A stretch of DNA of 5,850 nt, from assembly GCA_900768675.1 (NCBI GenBank), contig CAAGDT010000137.1:1-5850 (forward strand), given 5' to 3'. The DNA is from Oscillospiraceae bacterium. Its GTDB lineage: Bacteria; Bacillota; Clostridia; Oscillospirales; Ruminococcaceae. Below, in pieces: positions 1-5,622 of this stretch (its first letter is position 1; the number at the start of each line of letters is the position of its first letter). The notes beneath the pieces were generated by a model. It ran no database searches, was not told the origin of the DNA, and saw only the letters and a list, made by a program, of their open reading frames with translations. The position numbers and the translations under genes are program-made.

Positions 1-37
1 CAGGCGCTTTTTGCCTGTCTTACAGAAATGTACTTCA

Positions 38-1066
38 ATGCGGCGAAAACTGATAATTAGTATAGCAATAACAGGAACAGCAATATTGTTCCTGTTATTG
101 GCTTTACTGAACACAAATAAGAATGTAAGCTATTCCGGGCAGGATTATCTGCTGGGCACCATCGTCAGAATAACTATAAGCGATATGCCACAGGAAAAGG
201 CAGAAACACTGATAAAGGAAAGCCTTTCTATTGTCAGGGATACTGAAAACAGGCTTTCGGTAAATATCGCAGACAGTGAGCTTATGTATGTAAACAATAA
301 CGCTTATGAAAGTGAAATTCCTGTCAGCGACGAGCTTTATTATGTTCTGGAAAAATCCCTTGAATACTGCCGTTTGAGCGGCGGAGCTTTTGATATTGGT
401 ATTGGTAAGCTGATAGACCTGTGGGGAATAGGAACGGAGAATGCGGCTGTTCCGGGTTCTGAAAGTCTTGAACAATTCATAAATTTCAGAGGATATGAAC
501 ATATTATTCTGAACAGCAGCACAAAAACGGTTTGCTTTGATGATGAAAGGGTAAAAATCAATCTTGGCGCTTGTGCAAAGGGCTATGCGGAAGATAAAAT
601 CAGAGATTTTCTCACAGAAAACGGCGTTAAAAACGCACTGCTCAGCTTCGGCGGAAGCGTTACCGTAATCGGGGAAGGGAAATACGGCGGAAATTACAGA
701 ATTGCCGTTGCTAACCCGGATTCCGCCGATTCGGGTCATTCTCTTATAATCTGTACCCATGATAATTCAACCGTCACTTCCGGAGATTACCAGCGCTACT
801 TTGTTCAGAACGGCGTTAAGTACCATCATATTCTGGATTCTGCAACAGGATATCCTGCTGACAGCGGAATAAAAAGCATAACCGTTGTCACATACAGCGC
901 TTTTGAGGGAGACTGCCTTTCAACGGCGGGCTTTGTACTTGGAAAAGAAAAGGCTGCAAGCCTGCTTGACAGTCTTGGCTGCAACTATGTGATAATATCC
1001 GATGAAATAATTATTTCCGATGGTCTTAAAGACTTTGTTGAGCAGGAAAGTAATGTACCTGGATAA
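38..1066 (+). CDS. apbE: FAD:protein FMN transferase (ApbE family), membrane-anchored
   Basis: This enzyme transfers FMN from FAD to a threonine of target flavoproteins, such as FMN-binding-domain lipoproteins or Rnf/Nqr subunits, outside the cytoplasmic membrane. Numbered from the ATG at 38 (342 residues), residues 2-4 are basic and 5-24 form one hydrophobic helix, an uncleaved anchor or signal; there is no lipobox cysteine. ApbE landmarks follow in order: DIGIGKLIDLWGIG (119-132), KINLGACAKGYAEDK (173-187), GGSVTVIG (205-212), HHILDSATGYP (263-273) and GDCLSTAGFVLG (291-302). The last carries the Asp and Thr expected to hold Mg2+. Length is normal for the family. The start is uncertain: the frame is open to the left edge, and a TTG at 11 has an AGG six bases before it. 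The ATG is preferred because it gives a textbook N-terminus, although its ribosome site is poor. It overlaps the next gene by one base, so co-translation is likely. Its substrate protein is not in the window. Confidence 0.93.
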   Translation: MRRKLIISIAITGTAILFLLLALLNTNKNVSYSGQDYLLGTIVRITISDMPQEKAETLIKESLSIVRDTENRLSVNIADSELMYVNNNAYESEIPVSDELYYVLEKSLEYCRLSGGAFDIGIGKLIDLWGIGTENAAVPGSESLEQFINFRGYEHIILNSSTKTVCFDDERVKINLGACAKGYAEDKIRDFLTENGVKNALLSFGGSVTVIGEGKYGGNYRIAVANPDSADSGHSLIICTHDNSTVTSGDYQRYFVQNGVKYHHILDSATGYPADSGIKSITVVTYSAFEGDCLSTAGFVLGKEKAASLLDSLGCNYVIISDEIIISDGLKDFVEQESNVPG

Positions 1067-1452
1067 TGGGAATTATGAACAAAAACGCAAAAACTAAATA
1101 TATCTGCTTTGGAATAGGAGCCTTGCTGATTTTTTCGATATGCATGGTGCTGCTGTTCATAAATAGCGGAAGGCAGGAAAAGATAGCCTGTATATATTCA
1201 TACGGCATTCTTGTAAAGGAGATACCGCTGTCAGGAACGGAAGACTGCGAATTTACTGTAAACTGCCCTGAGGGATATAATCTTATCAAGATTGAAAACG
1301 GAAAAATAAGCGTTACTGAATCGGATTGTCCCGATAAAACCTGCGTTAAAACAGGCTTTACCGACAGCTCCTTCAAACCGGTTATCTGTATGCCGCACCG
1401 TCTTGAAATCGTTATAAAGGACGTAACCGAAGAAGACGGGGTGACGGGATGA
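1066..1452 (+). CDS. NusG domain II-containing membrane protein (EetA-like)
   Basis: A 128-residue protein with one N-terminal membrane helix (about 12-33) and a small extracytoplasmic beta domain. The domain carries the NusG_II signature: SDCPDKTCVKTG at 86-97 and ICMPHRLEI at 107-115, with cysteines 88, 93 and 108. Despite the family name it is not the transcription factor NusG, because the NGN and KOW parts are absent and the protein faces outward. In Bacillota this family commonly sits beside ApbE and a Gx-transporter protein in flavin-based extracellular electron transfer or flavinylation loci, where the pair corresponds to EetA/EetB. That assignment comes from family and neighbourhood, and the biochemical role is not settled. 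The ATG at 1066 shares its A with the stop of apbE. A second in-frame ATG at 1075 is an alternative start and leaves the helix intact. The 3' end overlaps the next gene by four bases (ATGA). Confidence 0.85.
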   Translation: MGIMNKNAKTKYICFGIGALLIFSICMVLLFINSGRQEKIACIYSYGILVKEIPLSGTEDCEFTVNCPEGYNLIKIENGKISVTESDCPDKTCVKTGFTDSSFKPVICMPHRLEIVIKDVTEEDGVTG

Positions 1453-1967
1453 AGCTCAGAAAAACCGTTCTGCTGGCACTGCTTACCGCAGCAGCGCTGG
1501 GGCTTTTTACCGTAGAGCTGCTTATTCCGCCTTTTCCTCTTTGTCCTGCGGCAAAAATCGGGCTTGCAAATACAGTAACGCTGTTCATACTTTCAAGGAG
1601 CAAGCTATTTACGACTGCCGACTGCTTTATGGTTCTTGTATCGCGCTGCCTTATTTCAGCCCTGATTACAGGACGGCTTATGTCAGTTTTATTCAGCTTT
1701 TGCGGGGGTTTTCTTGCTTTGGCAGGTATGCTTCTTGCAAGAAAAATTTTCGGCAGGGGAATTGTAGCAATAAGTATTACAGGTGCAGTTTTTCACAATA
1801 TAGGGCAGGCTATTGCAGGCATAGCTTTTTACGGCGTTTTCAGCGTGCTTTATATGCTTCCGGCTTTCTTTGCGGCAGGAATACTAAGCGGTACGGTTAC
1901 AGGATTGTGCATATTTATAATTAATAAGAACAACCCTCTTGAAAAATTTTTTCAGAAATACAGATAG
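1449..1967 (+). CDS. Gx transporter family / Hpre_diP_synt_I membrane protein (EetB-like)
   Basis: A 172-residue integral membrane protein with about six hydrophobic segments (roughly 5-29, 39-50, 54-75, 77-100, 105-129 and 133-158). Family-typical motifs are KIGLANTVTL (36-45), the SRCLISALITG stretch (65-75) and GAVFHNIGQ (112-120). The family is often labelled heptaprenyl diphosphate synthase component I, a historical name; the protein has no prenyl-synthase Asp-rich motif and looks like a small transporter or S-component-like protein. Beside ApbE and a NusG_II protein it matches the EetB position of flavin-based electron transfer loci, where a part in flavin or quinone supply has been proposed. 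The start is set by the four-base ATGA overlap with the preceding stop, a classic translational coupling. The short tail after the last helix is basic (NKNNPLEKFFQKYR), which suggests a cytoplasmic C-terminus. The substrate cannot be read from the sequence. Confidence 0.85.
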   Translation: MKLRKTVLLALLTAAALGLFTVELLIPPFPLCPAAKIGLANTVTLFILSRSKLFTTADCFMVLVSRCLISALITGRLMSVLFSFCGGFLALAGMLLARKIFGRGIVAISITGAVFHNIGQAIAGIAFYGVFSVLYMLPAFFAAGILSGTVTGLCIFIINKNNPLEKFFQKYR

Positions 1968-1975
1968 GAAGAAAT

Positions 1976-2176
1976 ATGGATAGGACAAAAATCGAAAGAA
2001 TTAATTTTCTTGCAAGAAAATCAAAAGCAGAAGGGCTTTCCGAAGCCGAAAAGGCTGAACAGCAGGCTCTTCGAAACGAATACAGAGAGTTTATGCGCCG
2101 AGGCTATATGTCGGAATTTGAAAACACTTACTTTATTGATAAAGACGGAAATAAAAAGAAGCTTATCAAGGATTAA
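1976..2176 (+). CDS. DUF896 family small protein (YnzC-like)
   Basis: A 66-residue cytoplasmic protein matching the DUF896/UPF0291 family typified by Bacillus subtilis YnzC. Residues 5-42 contain the family's helical hairpin, KIERINFLARKSKAEGLSEAEKAEQQALRNEY, followed by the conserved FIDKDGN segment at 53-59. Length is near the usual 65-80. The molecular function is unknown. In B. subtilis the relative lies in the LexA-controlled yneA-yneB-ynzC operon, but no LexA box or SOS gene is seen here. The start is well supported: AGGAAG at 1966-1971 overlaps the stop of the preceding gene and lies four bases before the ATG. The gene follows the membrane protein by eight bases and precedes the next by 33, so it probably shares their transcript. 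It also contains an 18-base palindrome at 2004-2021. Confidence 0.9.
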   Translation: MDRTKIERINFLARKSKAEGLSEAEKAEQQALRNEYREFMRRGYMSEFENTYFIDKDGNKKKLIKD

Positions 2177-2209
2177 TTCTCTCGTATTAATAAGGAAGAG
2201 GTGCTGTAA

Positions 2210-3265
2210 ATGAATAACAGTTCCGTAAATTACAGCGAAATTTGCTGCACGGGTCTTTTTGACGCAGATTTTGAACTTCTCTGGACAGATTCAAAATCTG
2301 TTATAGACCGTATTTTGCCTCTCGCCGGCAAGCTTAAACAGAATATTGCCTCCTCAAATCCTACAGATAAGGCTTACCATGACTTTTCTGCTGCAGGGTT
2401 TAATTACTGCGCAGTTTTTGAGAAAATAGACTACAATCTGACGATATGCCGTATTTATAAGGAAAAGCTTGATGATAACAGCGTTTCTGCTCTTATGAAC
2501 GGAGTTGATACGATAAAGCACGAAACCCTGAATTTCCTGTCCCTTGTAGGCTCCCTTAAGCAGGTAAGCGGCGATAACAAATCAGAGGGCTTCTCTGCGA
2601 CTCTTTCCGCCCAGTCCTACGGTGCAGAAACAATTTACAACGAATGTCTTAACATTCAGCGCACGGTAGGCAGCAAGGCTGAAAAAGAATACCTGCCCAT
2701 AAGGAAAAGACTTCTCGATACCTTCTACCGCCTTACAAGACTTACCTCATCCCTAAACAAGCATTTTCTGCCTGTTATTACAACAGAAAATGCATATATG
2801 TGTACCGACTATATGTCTGTCGAGGAGATTATCTGCAATCTTGCAAAAATATTTTATATGTGCTCTCCGGATAATTCACAGGCAGAGCTTGAAATTTACG
2901 AGGAAAATGGCTTTCTCGTTTTCAAATCGGAATTTCCGGCATACGATGGCTTTGATTTCGGCGATATAGCTGCGGAGATCAAAACGGTTAAAAGCATTTT
3001 CTCGTACCTTGGCGGCGGCGCTGAATTTAAAAATAACAGCAGTACAATCAGCTTTTCAGGCAGCTTTCCAACAGATTTTACCTCGGACAGAAATCGTGTT
3101 TCCGAAGAAAACAGACTTGAATTTGATTATAGCGAAAGCGGCGAAGGTCTTTATAAAGCAGGCGAAAACAGCGATTCCTTTTTCAGCCCTAAGCTTTACC
3201 TAAAAAATGTCGAATTATGGGGATATATGTCGATTATTCTCGGAAGTATTACGAATTACCAGTAA
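2210..3265 (+). CDS. Uncharacterised cytoplasmic protein, degenerate histidine-kinase-like
   Basis: I do not recognise a named family. The 351-residue protein has no signal or membrane helix. Residues about 13-86 begin GLFDADFELLWTDSKSVIDR, resembling the start of a PAS sensor domain. Residues 95-118 form a helix with MNGVDTIKHETLNFL, an H-E-x-x-N motif like the phosphoacceptor His plus phosphatase-type Asn of HisKA or Spo0B helices (His104, Asn108). Residues 138-188 could be the second helix of a dimerisation bundle. Residues 203-287 resemble the frame of a GHKL domain, ending in SYLGGGAEFKNNSSTISFSG like the last strands of a kinase. But the N box, DxGxG and GTGLG loops are absent, so ATP binding is unlikely. 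Residues 288-325 are acidic and probably disordered. A phosphotransferase, phosphatase or scaffold is possible; this is inference. The ribosome site is strong (AAGGAAGAGGTG, 2192-2203). A complete two-component pair lies 253 bases downstream. Confidence 0.75.
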   Translation: MNNSSVNYSEICCTGLFDADFELLWTDSKSVIDRILPLAGKLKQNIASSNPTDKAYHDFSAAGFNYCAVFEKIDYNLTICRIYKEKLDDNSVSALMNGVDTIKHETLNFLSLVGSLKQVSGDNKSEGFSATLSAQSYGAETIYNECLNIQRTVGSKAEKEYLPIRKRLLDTFYRLTRLTSSLNKHFLPVITTENAYMCTDYMSVEEIICNLAKIFYMCSPDNSQAELEIYEENGFLVFKSEFPAYDGFDFGDIAAEIKTVKSIFSYLGGGAEFKNNSSTISFSGSFPTDFTSDRNRVSEENRLEFDYSESGEGLYKAGENSDSFFSPKLYLKNVELWGYMSIILGSITNYQ

Positions 3266-3297
3266 TTTTTTCAATTAATCAGCGTAATCTTTTGAAA

Positions 3298-3331
3298 TTA
3301 TCACAAAACTATCACAATACGGGTTTATACT
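3298..3331 (+). promoter_or_regulatory. Candidate activated promoter with Pho-box-like 7-4-7 direct repeat
   Basis: TTATCAC (3298-3304), AAAA (3305-3308) and CTATCAC (3309-3315) form two near-identical heptamers with an 11-base period, the usual layout of OmpR/PhoB-family binding sites. It matches the enterobacterial Pho box consensus at 14 of 18 positions by my alignment. A -10 element, TATACT (3326-3331), begins after a gap of exactly 10 bases, as in PhoB-activated promoters where the box replaces the -35. No good -35 hexamer is present otherwise. Transcription would start near 3338. The response regulator encoded directly downstream is the natural candidate to bind, giving autoregulation, but that is inference and does not by itself imply phosphate control. 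Confidence 0.5.
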
Positions 3332-3338
3332 GAAAACT

Positions 3339-3358
3339 GTTAAAGGGAAACCTTTAAC
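3339..3358 (+). promoter_or_regulatory. Leader hairpin 1, perfect 8-bp stem with GAAA tetraloop
   Basis: GTTAAAGG (3339-3346) and CCTTTAAC (3351-3358) are perfectly complementary around a GAAA loop, a GNRA-type tetraloop. T3338 and G3359 could add a wobble pair. No T-run follows, so it is not a terminator. It starts almost exactly at the transcription start predicted from the TATACT element. It could therefore be a 5'-terminal mRNA-stabilising stem, or the first helix of a structured leader. Confidence 0.6.
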
Positions 3359-3359
3359 G

Positions 3360-3382
3360 ATGATTAATGTTGAATTAATCAT
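3360..3382 (+). promoter_or_regulatory. Leader hairpin 2 or inverted-repeat operator, 9-bp arms
   Basis: ATGATTAAT (3360-3368) and ATTAATCAT (3374-3382) are perfect inverted repeats around GTTGA, starting one base after hairpin 1 ends. The arms are AT-rich and no T-tract follows, which argues against a terminator. The loop GTTG (3369-3372) can pair with CAAC at 3395-3398, and the longer AATGTTG (3366-3372) with CAACATT (3395-3401); the longer pairing is exclusive with this hairpin. It could instead be a dimeric repressor site in DNA. The two readings cannot be separated by eye. Confidence 0.55.
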
Positions 3383-3447
3383 AATTTCCTCTCCCAACAT
3401 TTCATTTTAATCTGATTTTATTTTTTCTCCCTTGTGGCGAAAACAGG

Positions 3448-3487
3448 GTTCAGTACAGACCATAGGTTCTTTACTGAACTTTTTTTT
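3448..3487 (+). terminator. Intrinsic terminator in the leader of the two-component operon
   Basis: GTTCAGTA (3448-3455) and TACTGAAC (3472-3479) form a perfect 8-bp stem. G3447 and G3446 can add wobble pairs at the base. The 16-base loop holds a small inner stem, ACC (3459-3461) with GGT (3465-3467). Eight T's follow immediately (3480-3487). The terminator ends 31 bases before the response regulator's ATG, too close for a separate promoter plus ribosome site in between. It could simply end the upstream cluster. However, the only promoter-like element seen for the downstream genes lies before it, so it probably acts as an attenuator or partial terminator. Confidence 0.8.
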
Positions 3488-3518
3488 ACAATTTTTCTTT
3501 CAGAAAGGCGGTTTTTGT

Positions 3519-4187
3519 ATGTACAAGATTCTTGTTGCGGACGATGAGCAGAAAATTCGTGAAGTTATACGCGAATATGCTGAATTTGAAGGTCACGAGG
3601 TTTCAGAGGCTGTTGACGGTATGCAGGCTGTCGAGATGGCAAAGAACGAGGATTTCGACATTATCATACTTGACGTTATGATGCCTAAGCTGGACGGCTT
3701 TTCCGCCTGCAAGGAAATAAGAAAGTTCAAGAATGTTCCCGTTCTTATGCTTTCTGCAAGAGGCGAGGAGTACGATAAGCTTTTCGGCTTTGAAATAGGC
3801 GCTGACGATTACGTTGTCAAGCCCTTTTCTCCCAAGGAGGTTCTTGCCCGCGTAAACGCTATTATAAAGCGCAATCAGCCCTCAGCGGCAGCAAGCGATA
3901 CGGTTAAATTTGAAGGGCTTGAAATCAATTTTACTGCAAGAACAGTAACGATAGACGGAGAAAAGGCAAACCTTACCCCAAAGGAGTACGACCTTCTGTT
4001 CTACCTTGTAAGAAACAAGAATATTGCACTTACCAGGGACAAGCTTCTTTCCGAAGTATGGGGATACGACTTTTTCGGTGATGACAGAACCATTGATACT
4101 CACATCAAAATGCTCAGAAACAATCTCGGCGAATACCGTAAGTTTATTGTAACGCTTCGCGGAATGGGGTATAAGTTTGAAGTTTGA
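3519..4187 (+). CDS. OmpR-family DNA-binding response regulator
   Basis: A 222-residue transcription factor of a two-component system. The receiver domain (about 1-118) has the acidic pair Asp8/Asp9, phosphoacceptor Asp52 in IIILDVMMPKLDG, Ser79 in place of Thr, and Lys101 in VVKPF. A short linker, NQPSAAASD, leads to a winged-helix effector (about 128-222) with NLTPKEYDLLFYLVRN, the recognition-helix region DDRTIDTHIKMLRNNLG (188-204) and the wing VTLRGMGYKF. All phosphorylation residues are present, so it should be functional. The ATG at 3519 is chosen because AAAGGCGG (3504-3511) precedes it by seven bases and the protein then starts MYKILVADDE, typical of the family. The frame extends back to a TTG at 3432, but that would cross the terminator. 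It overlaps its kinase gene by 11 bases. Regulation probably combines the direct repeat at 3298-3315 with the leader terminator. Its targets and signal are not evident. Confidence 0.95.
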   Translation: MYKILVADDEQKIREVIREYAEFEGHEVSEAVDGMQAVEMAKNEDFDIIILDVMMPKLDGFSACKEIRKFKNVPVLMLSARGEEYDKLFGFEIGADDYVVKPFSPKEVLARVNAIIKRNQPSAAASDTVKFEGLEINFTARTVTIDGEKANLTPKEYDLLFYLVRNKNIALTRDKLLSEVWGYDFFGDDRTIDTHIKMLRNNLGEYRKFIVTLRGMGYKFEV

Positions 4188-5622
4188 TAAAAGGGTTATT
4201 TTCAAGAGTATCCGCTTTCGCGTATGGCTTATTTATTTCAGCTTTACTGTACTTATTCTTATGTTCCTTTATTTGTCCCAGGTAATACTTATGCCTGTGG
4301 TTTTTGAGTTCTCGAAAACCCAGGAGAGTATTTCAACCGCCCTTGAAATTAAATCGGCATGGAACGAGGATATGAAGAATGTAAAAAAGCTGGTTGACGA
4401 GAATGCCCATTTGCGGAAAATGGGTATTCTTATACATTTTCCCTCGGAAGTAACAGGAAGTCTTCCGCTGACTTATTACAGCGATACCTCCGGCTCAAGC
4501 GTTTCAATCGACAAGCGTGTAAGTACAGAGATGATTGATGAGCTTAAAGCCTCCCAGAGCGGTATGATATTTTTTCCTGCAAAAGACGAGAATATGCGGG
4601 CAATACTGCTCGCCACCTATGTCGGAACACCCGACAAGATTAAGGGGTATATTTTCATATACAATTACCTTGAACCAACGGAAACAACCACAAAAATCCT
4701 TACACAAATTTTTGTAACCTCCTCATTTACAATTCTCCTCTTGTCCTTTGCTATTTCTTTCTTTGTATCAATAAGGATTTCAAAGCCTATTATTGCAATA
4801 TCCAAATCCACGAACAAGCTTATAACAGGCGAATTCAATATGCAGCCGGAAAACAGCGATTACAGCGAGATACGGCTGTTAAAGGAAAACCTTAATATGG
4901 CGTCCTACGAGATTTCAAGGACAGAAACACTGCGTAAGGACCTGCTTGCCAACGTTTCCCACGACCTTCGCACGCCACTTACCATGATAAAGGCCTATGC
5001 GGAAATGATTCGTGACCTTTCGGGAAACAATCCGGAAAAGAGAGAAAAGCACCTTCAGGTAATCATCGACGAAACCGACCGTCTTACGCTGCTTGTTTCG
5101 GATATTCTTAATCTTTCAAAGCTTCAGAGCGGAGTACTTGAGCTTGACAGGCAGAACATTAATTTCAGTACCCATTTAAGCGAGATAGTTTCAAGATTTT
5201 CAATGCTGGACGAGACTAAAATCATTCTTGAAGCAGAGGACAATATTTATATAAACGCCGACTCCAAGCAGCTGGGGCAGGCTGTGTACAACCTTATTAT
5301 AAATGCAATCAACTATTCCGGCGTTGATACCGTAACAGTACGCCTGTTCAAGAAAAAGGGCGGCCTGGTTCATTTTGAGGTTGCAGACAAGGGCGTAGGA
5401 ATTGCAGCCGACAAGCTGCCCTATATCTGGGACAGATATTATAAGGTCAACCGCTCGGAAAACTATAAGAGAGCCGTTAAGGGAACAGGTCTCGGTTTGT
5501 CTATTGTCAAAGGCGTTTTTGAGTGCCATGGCTTTAACTACGGCGTTGAAAGCGAGGAGGGAAAGGGCACCACATTCTGGTTTGAATGCAGTGCCGTAAA
5601 ACCGCCAAATGAGAATAATTGA
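4177..5622 (+). CDS. Membrane sensor histidine kinase, partner of the preceding regulator
   Basis: A 481-residue class I sensor kinase. Membrane helix 1 is about residues 16-40. An extracytoplasmic sensor of roughly 130 residues follows, which I cannot assign to a named family. Helix 2 is about 177-198 and HAMP about 199-252. HisKA carries ANVSHDLRTPLTMIKAYAEM with phosphoacceptor His262. The ATPase has all boxes: N box QAVYNLIINAINYS (Asn372, Asn376), G1 DKGVGI (404-409), F box YIWDRYYK (416-423) and G2 GTGLGLSIV (436-444). There is no PAS domain, which argues against a PhoR orthologue. The start is a TTG inside the regulator gene; GGGG at 4166-4169 lies seven bases before it, and a later ATG start would cut into the first helix. 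The 11-base overlap and rare start codon suggest coupled, lowered expression relative to the regulator, as is common for such pairs. The 3' end overlaps the next gene by 14 bases. Confidence 0.94.
   Translation: MKFDKRVIFKSIRFRVWLIYFSFTVLILMFLYLSQVILMPVVFEFSKTQESISTALEIKSAWNEDMKNVKKLVDENAHLRKMGILIHFPSEVTGSLPLTYYSDTSGSSVSIDKRVSTEMIDELKASQSGMIFFPAKDENMRAILLATYVGTPDKIKGYIFIYNYLEPTETTTKILTQIFVTSSFTILLLSFAISFFVSIRISKPIIAISKSTNKLITGEFNMQPENSDYSEIRLLKENLNMASYEISRTETLRKDLLANVSHDLRTPLTMIKAYAEMIRDLSGNNPEKREKHLQVIIDETDRLTLLVSDILNLSKLQSGVLELDRQNINFSTHLSEIVSRFSMLDETKIILEAEDNIYINADSKQLGQAVYNLIINAINYSGVDTVTVRLFKKKGGLVHFEVADKGVGIAADKLPYIWDRYYKVNRSENYKRAVKGTGLGLSIVKGVFECHGFNYGVESEEGKGTTFWFECSAVKPPNENN

Noticed and set aside
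104..760. Open frame of 218 codons on the minus strand opposite apbE
   Set aside because: It is fully antisense to a well-supported gene, shows no recognisable domain, and has no ribosome site or neighbours on that strand; it is a shadow.
1541..1924. Open frame of 127 codons on the plus strand inside the Gx-transporter gene
   Set aside because: Its Cys-, Tyr- and Arg-rich translation has no domain, whereas the overlapping frame encodes a clear membrane protein with family motifs.
3292..3320. TTGAAA at 3292-3297 as the -35 of a promoter
   Set aside because: At 16-18 bases spacing the downstream hexamers (such as CAATAC at 3315-3320) match the -10 consensus poorly; TATACT at 3326 with the direct repeat is better.
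3429..3448. Small hairpin CCC(T)TGT / ACAGGG just before the terminator
   Set aside because: It needs a bulged T and shares only G3448 and the wobble G's with the terminator stem, so it would hardly compete; too weak to list as a feature.
3497..3507. CTTT-CAG-AAAG hairpin covering part of the regulator's ribosome binding site
   Set aside because: Four A-T/G-C pairs with a three-base loop are marginally stable and leave GGCGG exposed, so sequestration is not convincing.
3432..3518. N-terminal extension of the response regulator from a TTG at 3432
   Set aside because: It would add 29 residues spanning the terminator hairpin and T-tract, has no ribosome site, and receiver domains normally start as MYKILVADDE does from the ATG at 3519.
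3519..5622. Naming the two-component pair PhoP/PhoR because of the Pho-box-like repeat
   Set aside because: The kinase lacks a PAS domain and no phosphate genes are present; 7-4-7 repeats are general for OmpR-family regulators, so only the family is assigned.
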